This document shows, piece after piece, positions 39,201 through 52,399 of a stretch of DNA of 64,000 nt. The position numbers were made by a program, and so were the translations under genes. How positions within the stretch are numbered: position 1 is the first letter of the stretch; each line of letters begins with the position of its first letter. The stretch is from Sinotaia quadrata. Taxonomy: Eukaryota > Mollusca > Gastropoda > Architaenioglossa > Viviparidae. Under the pieces are notes generated by a model, which was given only the letters and a program-made list of their open reading frames with translations, had not been told where the DNA came from and searched no databases. The DNA lies in the NCBI GenBank assembly GCA_028829895.1, contig CM054182.1, positions 56,528,879 through 56,592,878 of the forward strand, in the 5' to 3' direction.

Positions 39201-42200
39201 TGGCAGAAACACATTTAAATTCTCCTGTAAGTAAACTCATGTATTTTAAGTGCCATTTGAGCATGACCAGTGTAATCTACTTGTTATCAATGCTGTTCAG
39301 CCCTCTGAACATGTGTAATCTGCTGCCTTGGTTGTGGGTCCTGTTATTATTACTTGTTATCAGTGCTGTTCATCCTTCTGAACATGACTAGTGTAATCTG
39401 CTACCTTGGCTGTGGATCCTTTTATCATTAATTGATTGTTATTAGTGCTTTCTGCCCTCTGAACATGTCTAGTGTAATCTGCTGCCTTGGCTGTGGATTC
39501 TGTTATCAGTGCAGTTCAGCTCTCTGAACATGACTTGCGTAATCTGCTTCCTTGACTGTAGCTCTTGACCATTATCAGTGGTGTTTAGTCCTATATGATT
39601 GTTTGATAATGGAATTATTATTATAACTTTACTAATAGCAGTATAATGTAACATTCTGTATTTACACTTTCATTTATCAATGCAATTTATATATGTATAA
39701 ATTTTCTTTGTGGTTAGTGTGATCTCTGTATATAAACTTATATATGCATGAAACCTGTATGATAGGTTTTTCTGTAGCAATTGTTGGTTGGGCGAGTAAC
39801 TGTAATAATTGTCAGTGACACAGTTGTTTGTATAATAAACATTGACTAGGAGAGTAATGTGTCAGCTACAAACAGTCAACTAAGACAAGTTGTGATACCT
39901 TTATAACAGACACTAACAGGGAACATGAGCCAGGAGATAGCATCAGCTTACCGGATTGCTTGCCACAGCTTAACACACAGATACGTCTCCATGTTGTGCC
40001 TGAGAATTCACAGGCTGCTGCATCTTGGGAAGAGCTGCAACAGGTGTGATTAATTTTTTTCAAAATCAACTAATACAATGAAATGAAGATTTGAAAAATT
40101 AAAATAAATGAATTGATATTTATTTTAAATACCAACTTATGTGCTGTAATATGCAACACTTTTATTAGTTATTTTTATAATCGTGATAATACAGCAGAAT
40201 CAAGGTATGAAAGAAAGTTATGATATATATAACTGCAGGTGTGATTTAGTTGCAACAGGTTTCCTTATTTATTTTTATAATTTAAGTTATCCTTCAAAAC
40301 TAAGATATAAGAATGCAAAACATAACAATTATAAAGAGACAAAAAATTAGCCTTTAATACCACTTTAAAAAAATGTTAATAGCTGCTATTATTCTAATGC
40401 TAATTAACTCAGAGATATTCTAATGCTAACTAGTTCAGAGAAGTTAATAAGCATTGTGTAACTTTTCACTTTATAGATGGTTACTGTTTCTAATTGCTAG
40501 TGGGCTGTTAAAATTCCAAGTTTTAATGATCACTGCTGACACTAATGATAATGCATTTTTTTTAAAGCCCTTGAACTTTCAGTATGTTAAAAGACTGAAT
40601 TAATAAGAAATCTATACCCAACACAGAAATTATGAAAACCAAATAATTAATTTCCTAGTAAAGTTTAAATGGTGATGATCATGAAGTTTAGTAGGACAGC
40701 TATTTATTTGGAATTTAAATTTAACCAGTGAGGCAAATCTGTACGCATTCTGACACACACTGTTGTTTCTGCACAGTTTCACTAAAGCAGTATAGAAACC
40801 ATTTGGCAACCTCAGCAAAGGCTTCATCATATGCCTGGGTGCGTTCTTGTGTGGGAAACCAATTATTTAGTATAGCCCATTTTCCCTTGCTTCAATGTGT
40901 TATGTTAGCAGGCACATATCATCTGCACAGAGCACTTCAGCAAGTGAGGTCAAGAGGTGCTCCTTTGTTTCATTCATGCAATATGTTTGTGTGTAAACAT
41001 TGTCATTGCTAAATTTGTAATGCTGTGTTTGAGTACATGTGTTTATTGTTATACACTGTTTTAGCTAGTTATTAACTGAAGTTGACGTTTATATATTTAG
41101 ATAGGAAATAGCTTGTATTTTTGTATGCTAGTTTATATTACTTTCTTTGTATATTTTATGATTTATTCATGTGAGAATGCTTTTTATCAGGTACATAAGT
41201 ATATTCATTTATTTTATTTTGTACCTTATCTTGTAAATTATACATTAGGAAAGAGTTTGTATTTAAAGAGTAATTAATGTAGTTTCTTTAGATACTATAA
41301 TCATAACATAGCTCTCAGAGTTTAGAAGTAATCATATATAAACGAAAGTAAGAAAGCACAGAAAAGACCTTTATATGCCTTTGTGTAACTAGCCTGGCCA
41401 ATTGCTTGGGGGATTTGCTTGGCAGCAAGTTCTGAGAGTATATTGCAATGGCCAGAGTGTGTGTGTGTGTGAGTCTTTTTCATGTGTCAGAATGCTTACA
41501 GAGAACTATGTAGCTAAGAGAGAGTTTGATGGCGTGCCTCCATGAATAAAGGCCTCATGTAAACTGTAAATACAGTGTTGCATGTTCATCTCTGGCTGCG
41601 GCTGTCATCAAGCATGTGAGGTATTGTCCTCCATCATCATCATTGTTTTTCATCTTGCACCCTGTGGTGACCCACTGCACTACTACTTACATCACCCATC
41701 ATTCTCCCCATCACACTTGGTTCTCTCCCCTGCTGCATTGAAGGTACATAATAAATAAAATTATAGTGTAAACAGAGTTCTGTTTGAGCAAGTCTCATAT
41801 ATTTCATTCATTCATTCTTGTCATGACATCATGATCTGGGGTTGTTGACATTGCTGACATTAACAGTAATCTAGAAACATGTCTGGTTTCATTGCTGATG
41901 TTAAGATATTAACCCTTTCCGATGCTTATTTACCTCTCCATGTCTACAATTATGTAAAACATTTTTCTCATTAGTTTATAAAGTTTGAATTTCTGATATT
42001 TCTTTGCTGCCATTATTTTCATTAGAACTTTTTAATCAAATAAAAGTTGTCTTGAATTTCAGAACATGGAAGAACTTAACGAGATGGTTCATCAGTTTGC
42101 TGCCATAGTTCAGGTTACATATTTTCCTTTTTGAATCCCTTAACTGCCTTGAACTTAGTATGCACATTCATTACATTTAATAGTAAGGATGATATTTGGC

Positions 42201-45200
42201 AAATATTATAGCACTCGTTATCTTCACTCTTTACCGTTATCTCAGAGTATAACATCAACATCAGTTGTACTCAAACTGGCAGAGTTGCCACTTAATTCAT
42301 TAACAAATGTAGACCCATCACCCTCGTTCTTCCTGAAATATACTTATATACCTGTCAAAATTGGGTCACAGAATCTCTGCATTCGCAGGATGGTTACAAC
42401 AGTCTGTGTGCACTTTAGACGCTGTGTAAGCACACATTCCACACATTCTAAAGTGGAAAATTGACCACTCAAATAGATGTCTTAAGACATACTTTTAGTT
42501 ATATATTGTTTCATACTTAATTTTACTTCACTAAAATGTTGATAATTTACCTTCTGACTATGTGTACACTCTTAGTCTTACATTAGTGGCATATGCTTTC
42601 ATTGTAGTGATATCACTATTAAAAAAATGATGATGGGAAAAGTTTTCCGCAAAAAATAATTTAATGGTAAAGGGGTTAAATACCTTCTATAAGAACAAAA
42701 CTCATGGTCATAATTCTTACTCGTAAAGGGTTTTGGTATTGGAATGAATTGTTATTAGAACTCAACAGATCCAAAAAATTCTATTATAAACATTACCAGT
42801 CTTTAGTTTATTTTCTCTGCATGTGTCATTATTTAATTGATGTAGTTGTTTAAGTGTCACACTAATTAAATTATATTTATTCAACATTTGCATTAGATAA
42901 GTTCAATAACACAAGTGTTAATTTTGTTTGATTTTTAATTCTTATTCAGAAACAAGGAGAAGCTGTTGATAGAATAGAGGAAAACATTGAAACTGCTCGT
43001 GAAAATGTTCGTGAAGCTACTCTAAGTTTGGGGGCGGTGAGTAGTGTTTTTATTATGCCATCATTTAGAATTTAAATATTTTGCAAATGGATTTTTCATG
43101 CTTCATTGTGGATATAAGGAATTTCCACATGAGCCAACTAAGAAATCTGTATATAAATAATTTAAAACATTGGATCCTAGTTCCAGAGTAAATAAATTAA
43201 ACATTTGATCTATCTGTCTATCTATCCCTTAGTCTTGTTTACCTTGGGGTACCACTGATGACCTGACAACCAGTTTCCTCCATTCCATTCTGTTCTCTTG
43301 TAATCTTACCATATTGCTCAGTTTCAGTCCTAACCACTCTGAGATGTTATCCGCCTATCTTTTCCTCTGTCTTCCTATCCTTCGCCCTCCTTGCACAGTA
43401 CCTTGCATGACTTATTGGCAAACCCTGTCAATCATGTGATTTGCTTTAATACTTTGTCATGAAATCTTCAGAATAAGATGTTTTTGCTCATCATTTCTGT
43501 AATTAGTAATAATATTTTTCTTTAATATCAATAGCATGCACACATACTGTGATGCTAATGCCACCTAATTAATGGTTATGATTATTGTTATCAATTAATC
43601 ATCCACAACTAATTACAAGTGATGAATTTTAATGTGACAGAGTTGCTCTGCAAAAGTCAAATTAAGGCATCACTAAAGTTCATGCATATTTCATCTCTAA
43701 ACTCCTTTCTTTCTTTCATACATTCTCAACTTACAAATCCTGCAAATATCCCCAAATATCCCCAAATATTTCTTTGAGTAGCACTTATTTAACTACCTTG
43801 TATAACTGTACCATGAATGTTTGGGATTGCAGAATGCTTGGATTGGCCCCAAATTTTGTTGTTCTTTAAATCTTACTTTCTAAGAAAATTATTTAGCAGC
43901 TAGCATAATGATTAATTTATCTTTGATTTTTCCAGGCTTCCAAATTGAAGTCAGTTATGTTTCCAGTGGCTGGGGCATTGATTGGAGGTGTAGTGGCAGG
44001 GCCTGTGGGATTTCTGGCAGGGATAAAGATTGGTGGAATTGCAGGTGCAGTGGGTGGCACTGCTGGTGAGTTTGAAAGTTTGCATTTAGATTCATGTGAA
44101 AGCATATATTAGTTTGATTTGTTTTCATAGATAAGCTGTGTGCAGGTTTCACCAAGTAACTTTTATCTCTATTATTTCATAAAATACTCTGGCTAATTAA
44201 TTCTAAGCTGTTAAGACACAGCTACCTATAAACTAAACTAGGAGACACCCCTTCCAAAACACTGCTCCCTTAAACGCCACCACCACCAAAAAAACCCCCA
44301 CAGAATAATTAAACTTCTTTTGCAACTTCCTCTGCATCATTCTTTTTTACACTTAGCATAGCTATTGATTTTTATATTTATATTGGTGTGTTCTTTCTCC
44401 CTCTCCCACAAATAGGACTGTAATTACATGTGAAAACTTAAAACCAATAATCTGCTTATAGATGATGGTTCTTTTGCTTAATTTAATGAGGGTCTGTATT
44501 TTAATATAATTATTTTATTAAATGTATCTGATTTAAATATTAAAAGAGATAAAATTTCTATCATACAAAGAGTTGTTAGAATCTAGATAAATTTTATGAT
44601 GCATCTGGCGAATATGTTAGAAACCACAAAATAAGGTCTGTTGTCATGTAGGCATATTTTCTCAACCCCAGTTCTGTCTCCCAATGCAGGCCCTTTCTCT
44701 ATTCTTTCAAGAAAATAAAAAAATAGATTCTAAGTGCACCCATCCACAAAATCAACAAATATTAAAAAGTGAGGGTTACTGAGAAATAAATCAAACAATC
44801 GATTTTTATTTATATTATCAAATGTATTTAAATGGCTCCCCAGGCAGGTTTCAAGGGGTTGATGAAACATTTTCCTCACCCTTTTATTTCAGGGATCAGT
44901 ATAAATTTTGACTATAGTAATGACAGTAAAGGAGTCAAAATGGTTTTTCTCCATTTTTCCTTGGAAGATTTTAGATTTTTGTAATTCTGAAAAAAAATTG
45001 ATAAAAATTCTTCTGTCATTGTTCATTCATAACCAAAGAACATAAAAAAAAATCTGGGTTTTTTTTTTATGTGACTAAGTAAATAACATTAAATGCATTT
45101 GTACCATTGATTGATAGTTTATTTTGTGTGTGTGTATACATGCATACATACATATCATCCAATTATAAATTGAAACAAGAAATGCTTGAATTTGTAATGC

Positions 45201-45732
45201 ATCTTATGCTATTTAAAATATATGTTTGTATTGGTCATAAATAGAAGTTTTATTTCACATTTTCGATAATTGGTAGTTGAGTTAGCTATACTAAGAGTAA
45301 GTCACTCAGTACAAAGAAATTAATCCTATATTTTTATTTTATGCACTTTGTAATTTGTGAACTTTTGTTTACAATTTTAAAGTTGCATCATTCTGTAAAA
45401 TTGTAATAAAATCTTCAAGTAAAGTTAGATTGTAGGCACATGATTGTTCTGAAGTTATCACTGCATTTAGTTGATGTAAATTAATGTCATTGAAAATTTA
45501 TAATGCAGGCTTTGTTGGAGGAAAACTTTTGAAGGACCGACAGCAGAGAATTGTATCCATGGAGATGCAGAATCTGAGTGAACAAGAGCAGCAGAGTCGG
45601 GGCCCACAGCGATCCACATCCACCCCGGAACTATCCCAGTCTTCGCATACAGAGTGTAATAAAAACACCTCACTATTTAGCCGATTATTTTCTTGGGGAG
45701 AAAGTGAATCCCAAGCAACAAGTGAAGGATAA
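36185..45732 (+). CDS. STX17: Syntaxin-17 (autophagosomal Qa-SNARE), 7 exons
   Basis: SNARE that drives autophagosome-lysosome fusion with SNAP29 and VAMP8, and also works at ER-mitochondria contacts. Coding exons: 36185-36388, 38517-38772, 39910-40043, 42063-42113, 42950-43036, 43936-44065, 45509-45732 (with stop). All are GT-AG and in phase, giving 361 aa (human about 302). Order: unmatched N-terminal extension 1-36; helical N-domain from IRRLRPSIQKF at about 38 to 150; SWEEL at 192-196, a W-x-x-L site like the reported LC3-interacting motif; SNARE helix about 193-245 with zero-layer Gln217 in KQGEAVD; then the diagnostic C-terminal glycine-zipper hairpin, about 251-292 (GALIGGVVAGPVG, GIKIGGIAGAVGG), with the central Lys275 conserved. 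The Ser/Gln-rich tail 293-361 is longer than the human one. An upstream overlapping ATG raises doubt about the exact N-terminus. Confidence 0.95.
39255..39600. repeat. Diverged minisatellite in STX17 intron 2
   Basis: The block TGTAATCTGCTGCCTTGGCT then GTGGATYCTGTTATCAGTGC and TCTGAACATG recurs about five times at irregular 50-80 bp spacing. Confidence 0.85.
41455..41705 (+). mobile_element. LTR-retrotransposon-like relic (copy 2, STX17 intron 3)
   Basis: Related to 13979-14225, with the same order: AATAAAGG, ACAGTGTTG, CTGGCTGCGGCTGTCATCAA, TCATCATCATT, TGGTGACCCA. It lies in sense orientation in the third intron of STX17. No protein-coding internal region follows. A (GT)n run is at about 41457-41471. 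Confidence 0.5.
43202..43445 (-). mobile_element. RTE-type retrotransposon 3' fragment (STX17 intron 5)
   Basis: Minus-strand reading gives the same tail as 9357-9890: GFANKS, CAAGGTACTGTGCAAGGAGG, a WADNI(S)EWLGLKLSN-type block, NRMEWRKLVVRSSVVPQG, then a GATAGACAGATAGAT 3' tract. It contains in-frame stops. Antisense to STX17; only the 3' about 240 bp is present, as in typical 5'-truncated copies. Confidence 0.85.
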
Positions 45733-48700
45733 AAACTGTGAAGTTTGTCATGTTACTGATATTTTTTATTTTGAGTTTTATTATCTGGTGAAGGTCATTG
45801 TTATTTTATGGGGATTGAATGTGTGGACTTGAGGCTGAGTTGGAGAGGGTTATATGGAATGTGCGATAGGTATTATTGAAGGGAAAAACTGTAAAACTAC
45901 AGAAAAATTTTCAATCACATTTCATTGAGTTTAATTAGTTAGTTAATTATAAACTTGACTATGTATTCATTCTCTCTCTCTTTATGTAGTATAGGTATAA
46001 CTATAGAGGGCTTATCCCTATTTTAGAAAATATATTGAATTTTATTTTTTCTTTCGTTTCTTTTTTTAAACATAAATTTTACTTTTCAGGAAAGAAGTTG
46101 ATCATTTTGCAGTTGTAAAGAATTTTTCATTTAACTGATAGTCAGAAACCAAGTGCTTTAAATGCTTGGAATAATTTTCTGCCATGCTTTAAAAGAGTGA
46201 AACTTATATTAAAATATTTTTTGTTGATAGGAATGGTTTAGTAAATTGATAAATCTTACGGGTTTGTACAATTTTGCATTTTGGGTTTAATAGTTTTGTT
46301 ATTATATTTGACTATTATTTTGTATGTATCATGTCTCAGATTCACTTGTGTTGTTATGTGATTTGTTACATTGAACATTTTTTACACATCTTTATATGCT
46401 TTTGGTCAGAATGGTTGTGTTGAATTTTTATCACTTTTCAAATTATTATTGAAAGTTTTCAAAACTTTCATTATTTATTATTAAAATGTATAAGAAATTT
46501 AGTTGTATGTCCACTTTTTGCTTTATTCCCCTATTATTATTATTATTATTTTTTTTTTACGGAAAATGTCTTCTTTAAGAAGAACAAAAGTTGTTTCACT
46601 AAAATTCATGTTTATGACCATATGATACGTGTTAATATAGAATATATTTGATTGTTTTCTTCTTTTTTTCAGATTATATTCCTTTCTTTGAGTGTTTGTA
46701 ATGTCATTTGTAATAAAGGACCAGTATGTAGTAATGGTGTTCTCCCTTTGCAGTTTGAAACTGGTCAGTAGCATCCTTAAGTGTCAAATATTGTCTTTTT
46801 AATTATTCCCACGTTTTTGTATTGCTAGCATTTCATTGTTTGTCTTAACTCTTCTGTTTTATTATTTTTTAATTAATTTATTTTTATACAATCTGTATAT
46901 TACTGTGAATGATGATTATAAGTAGAGAACTCTTGGGTGCGATGTATTTTAATGCGGATGTAATGCACTATTGTAGGTGATTAGATTTTCATTCTGGTTG
47001 AATGAGCTAAAGCAAGTACATCATACAGTTTGATATGAAAATCATGTATTTTACAATTTAATTACATTTTTGATATATCAACTTTAAATATGTTTGCTGT
47101 ACAAGTCATTTGAAGTTTTCAATTCTTTTCAGTTGTCCTATCATCCCATCAAACAGGATTGGTTTTTCTTTGAGGTATTATTTATCTTTGATCTTGTATT
47201 GAGAATAATCATTAAGTTGTCAAATGTGTTTTATTTAGTTTTTCATTTATTTTTCTTAGTATGTATGGGAATGTGTGTATGAAATGGCTTTTAATTATTT
47301 CAGGATTTTGAATCTTTGAATGTGAATTTTGAATCATCTTTGAATATCTCTCTTGAAATATTGGTATATTGTTGTTTTTCCCCTAAAACAAACAAATTTG
47401 GATATATATCAAATTATTATAAAATAATTTTTTATTGGCCATTTGAAGTCTTCAGTTTAGCCGTTAATCTACTGGGATAATGAAGAATGTAATATTAATT
47501 TGTAATTATTTTAATAGGACATTATTTTTAAAAATCATGCTGAAAAACAATTTTAAACTATTCTTAACAATTGTTTTGTTTTAGTGATGTTTATATTGTG
47601 TCTGCTCAATAAACTGTTTCCTAAAGCTGGTAAAACCCTTTATATAATAAAACTTATCATAAATCCAATTAGGAACAAATTTAGATTGATACATTATGCT
47701 ACAGAATATTTTGTAAGAAAAGATATTTAAGTGTTTTTTGAAAACTTGTCTTTTGATATCATATGCCAGCATTCTTATTACTGAAAAATAATAATTTGTG
47801 TTTGTAATGTTTAGTGACATGTTCTGTAAAAGAGGAAACAACCTTTTCAAAATTTCGATTTCAAAATCTTGATTTTACTCTGAATAATCATTCAGTATTT
47901 GTTCACAAAGGTGAACTGTACCTGTGCTGTTTAGAAAAATTACGATGTGTGTCCTTGACACATGGATGAGCAACTAGATTTACTGTTGATTTGCTAGCTT
48001 TTGGTTGCTAGCTCTTGTTCCTTTGAGTTTCTCTCTTTTAGGATAGCAGAAGAGGGACATACCATCTATGGATATGAAAAGGGTTGTCTAGTCAATTTGA
48101 ATCTTTTAGCATGCTATAGGGCAAAGGTTTTGTAAAAGAGATCAGTGGAAATTCAATTTTTCTTTTTAATTGTGCTATTTCAGTATGCTTAGAGGATCTG
48201 GGAAAGTCAACAGAAAAATAAGATACACTTTGAACGTTACAACCTCAGCAATCTGAATTATTTAAAGTAAAGAGTGCATTTTGCTTATCAATTTTAAAGT
48301 AAAAATATACATTTTTATATATAATACATGTATTTCTTTTAAAATTTCTTTTAATAGGTATATAGGCTGGCTGTACAAGTGTAAAACAAACTACATCAGT
48401 TATATCAAAGTTGAAAAATCATGCATAAAATTGTAAGGTGACTTTTTAAAACTTAGTCTCACAATTTATTGATGGCATTCTTATTCCAAATTCGTGTACA
48501 TGTATTTATTTTAATGTTTTTAACAACTGAGTACTTTAATGTAAAAATTTACTTATAATCATCTTGTTGAGAAAATATAGTGGATACTTGCTTTTTGACA
48601 TCCATCCAGAGACCCCATCATGTTGTGGAATATGTTGTAATATGAACCATTGATGCATTATTTTTGGTGGTAGTCATAAACCCATCTTAAAAGTGCATTC

Positions 48701-48850
48701 TTTTCATGCATTGAACCTTATTTTATTATGGAAAGTCCATCTTAAAGTAATGTGATTGTAACTGCGTCACTTGTAAAGTGGGAGTCCACAGTTATGCACA
48801 AATAATGTTAAAGTGTCATACAGCCAACACCATATTGTTTATCTTAGATA
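45733..48850 (+). other. Region downstream of STX17, probably with its 3' UTR
   Basis: AT-rich, no exon recognised. A plus-strand AATAAA near 46711 (TAATAAAGG) is one candidate polyadenylation signal about 1 kb after the stop; others exist, and the true end cannot be fixed from sequence alone. Confidence 0.4.
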
Positions 48851-48858
48851 AACAGTTT

Positions 48859-48880
48859 ATGCTCACATTTGAAAATGTGA

Positions 48881-48884
<4 letters not shown>
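48859..48884. repeat. Perfect 12-bp-arm palindrome abutting (AT)n
   Basis: Arms ATGCTCACATTT and AAATGTGAGCAT are separated by GA, and are followed directly by a (TA)n run to about 48937. Together they can extrude as a hairpin or cruciform. Confidence 0.9.

Positions 48885-48937
<53 letters not shown>
48885..48937. repeat. (TA)n microsatellite
   Basis: About 26 TA units joined to the palindrome at 48859-48884. Confidence 0.96.
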
Positions 48938-48939
<2 letters not shown>

Positions 48940-51900
48940 AAGTAAATATACTTTGCTGGATAAGAGTAAAAGTGAGAAAATACAATAAGATTTGGTTGTT
49001 CGTATTACTGAGTTTTGATTAACATAGGTCAAATCACTGGTAAAAAGTTAAGGCAGCAGACAGATTTTTAAATTAGGAATACATGATTTGTTGCACAGTG
49101 GAGAAACAGTTTAGTTAGCATAACATTTTAAGGAAACTCCATTAATATTCATCTTGTGTTTGCTCTTTAATTGTTCATTTTGTAATAATTTCTTGTCATA
49201 TGTTAATTAAACAACTGTTCCACAATCTCAGTCCAAACCACAGTCTTTTGGCTTGAGCGGTTAGAAGATGTGAAGCAAATTGATTGCACCTTCAATAATA
49301 TCATTATCACATTGATCTCTTTATCTATTCATTTCATGCTACAGTCCTTCACACTGACCAAATAGGGATGATGAAGTGTATCATTGTCATCTTTCGAATT
49401 GTTAATTTGTTCATGAACATTATCTCCCTTAATTTTATTTTAGAACTTAAAATGCATGAATGGATTTTTTTATATTACTATGTATGTTTGCACCTTATAT
49501 AGAAGCTCAAGAATGATCACCATTTAAGACACTTTGAGAGCATTTAATTCACTTTAAGCTTATTGTCTCATATTGCCAGCCTTGCTCTGCAGTCAACAGC
49601 ATGGACATCTGTTAAAGCACAAGCAGTAATGCCATTTCATTTTTTTCTTGTTCGGTCAATTTCTTCATGCTGGCACAGTGTGTCTGATGTTGAATTAAAT
49701 ATACTCTGCTTCTGTAAACTGCACACATAACAATGTGGGCCACATATGTCAATATAGTAAAAGCAAAGTTTTGACAACATAACCTATTGTAAACATTTGC
49801 ATTGGTCAGTGTATTTGATGGGAATGATTCCAAATTTAGTACTACCAATTATTTATTATTATGTTTTGTTATTTTTCATATTGATTCATGTTAAATTTCA
49901 ATATTCCTTTGCATATGTTTTTAAACATTTTCCATTGTATAGTCTCTAATTTTGTAATGAATAATTATTATCATAAAATCAAAATGTAAAGTACAGATTG
50001 TTGATGGAAGTTACTTAAAATGAATAATGAATAAATGAATAATTTTATTAGTAGCTTTTAAAATTTAAGAAAAAATTTTTTACTTACTAATAATGCATTT
50101 TGCTTGCTCATAAAATTAGTGATAATTTTCATTAAACACAATCCTTTCACCTCATGGTAATAATTTCATTTCACTGTTAGCATACCATTCCAGTAATCTT
50201 TTTAAAAATTTTTATGCAAAGCATATTTGTTTTAATCTTTGTTTGAAATGTTTTTCTTTTAAAGGGTTTATAATGTTATATGTAGTGTTTCTGAATGTTT
50301 CATGTGATGTGAATACAGTTAGGTAATGATATTTTCATTTGTGTTTGTGGAATTTCAGCTTGATAAGACTTTTCATGCATAATTATTACTGTGTATTATA
50401 TAAAATACTGGTGTATGCTTCAAGCACTTGTAGTATTGTGAAATTTTAGGGGCATCTGCTCACTAGTTACTGTGTGATTCTTAACATCAGTACTCTTTGT
50501 TGTGTCCTGCTAATGCAGTTAAGTTAAAATCATGTGTATTGATTATACTTTGTATCAAAATGCTCAGTATATTTAGTCTTTTTGTTGATTGTCACAAGAA
50601 ATTTTGAATTGTATTCCATCCTTTTAAAGATTGATTCTTTTGGCTGGTTACAGGAATGATGATTGCTTTGTTCTTGAAATGACATTTTAATTTAAATATG
50701 CAGAAGACCCTTGGTGTTCAATTGGATATTGTCACATATATCCTCAATGCAGAAACAATATAATAATATTTTGAGAAGAAATTTTGGTGGCTTCCAGAAA
50801 TCCCATTTTCCAGTACTCTTCTTCCAGATAATTTTCAGCAACATTTATAGCGTGAGGTCAATTAGTATACAATGAGTAATGAATCAATGAGTCTTATCTG
50901 CAAAGGGAAGACAGCAAGAGTGTCATTGTGGAAGGAACTCTGGAGTGCTGTGTGCAGAAGTTGTTCCTGAGGATGAGTCTTGTGCACTCCTTACTACTAC
51001 AGAATGCAGAAATTAATATGTACGTTTGTAGTTACACTGCAGACCCGGAAGATGAAAGAGTCTTGTGTACTCCTTGCTACTACAGAATGCAGAAATTAAT
51101 ACATACTACTATGCATGCTTGTAGCTAAACTGCAGACCTGGAAGATGAAAGTCGTGTGTACTCCTTACTACTACAGAATGCAGAAATTAATATATACTAC
51201 TCTATAGGTATGTAGCTACACTCTACAATCACTGGAGACAAAATAAATAGTTAGACATTTTATGATTAGAAAAAAACTGGTTGTGTGTGTTAAGCTGCAT
51301 GCACTCAGCATATGACTGTCAAATTGGTGTCTTCTCTCTGCACTTATTGGATAGAGCTGTTGCCCCCCCCTCCCCCTCACATTACACTTTTACTTTAATG
51401 TTTTGGTCCTGGAAAACTAAAGTATAAATTATTTGATATATCGCTCTTATAATTTCAAAGAGTCATTTCATTTTAAATGATCCTTGGATAGAGAAATACA
51501 AGTAGTATAATAATAATTTATAGTATGCAAACTGCAAATGAATTAAACAGTCTCATATTCATACAGAATAGATTACAAACTATTTGCAAATAAGTAAAAA
51601 TGCAAATATTGAGACCTCAGTGTTAACAGAACATTTAATATAAAGATGGAGATTAAATCCAATTCAGACTCTTAAATCTTGTGCATTTTGTATTTATATT
51701 TTTTATGTTTACTGTCTGTATTTCTAAAATTATCTTAAGGTGCATATAAGTAATGTATTTCCCGCAATATCTGTTTGATGTAACTTTTTACAAAAATGAT
51801 TTTTACATCACTGACCTACTCATTGTAAAGTACTTCTTGGTCTTGTTTCATATATTAAAAAATACAGTTTTGAAATGATGCCTTTTGCTTATTAGAAATT

Positions 51901-52152
51901 TTCTAAAATGTTCACAACCCATTTTAGTTTAATTGCTAAACTCTGTAATGTAGTTTAATCAGTCATCATGTTATAAGTCTGTAGTCGGTGTGTTCTTTAA
52001 CATTTTTTTTGTGTGTGAGGGGGGTCGTTTTCCTTTAAGTTCACATGAACAAACCACTTACAAAATTTTTCATTAACTCTTCTTTTTTATTATTTTTGTT
52101 TCTATAGTTTTTACTGGTAAAAGTACACATTTAAATAAAAGTTCCTAAGGAG

Positions 52153-52155
<3 letters not shown>
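48938..52155. other. AT-rich stretch with no gene seen
   Basis: Contains a three-copy tandem repeat at about 50980-51215 (ACTACAGAATGCAGAAATTA at 83-91 bp spacing with CTGCAGACCYGGAAGATGAA) and a poly-C tract at about 51363. Nothing else was recognised. Confidence 0.5.

Positions 52156-52237
<82 letters not shown>
52156..52237. repeat. (TG)n microsatellite
   Basis: About 40 uninterrupted TG units. Confidence 0.97.
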
Positions 52238-52399
52238 TTCTGAATAGGAAAGCAGAGTAGGGAAATAATATACATATCTCAATTGGAACTATAGCAGTTA
52301 AAGCCCATTTTGTATGTGTGTGTGACAAAAAAAAAGAAATATCCACAACTGCAATACATACATATTTCAGTCAATCATTATCTTAGTATCAGTGGTTTG

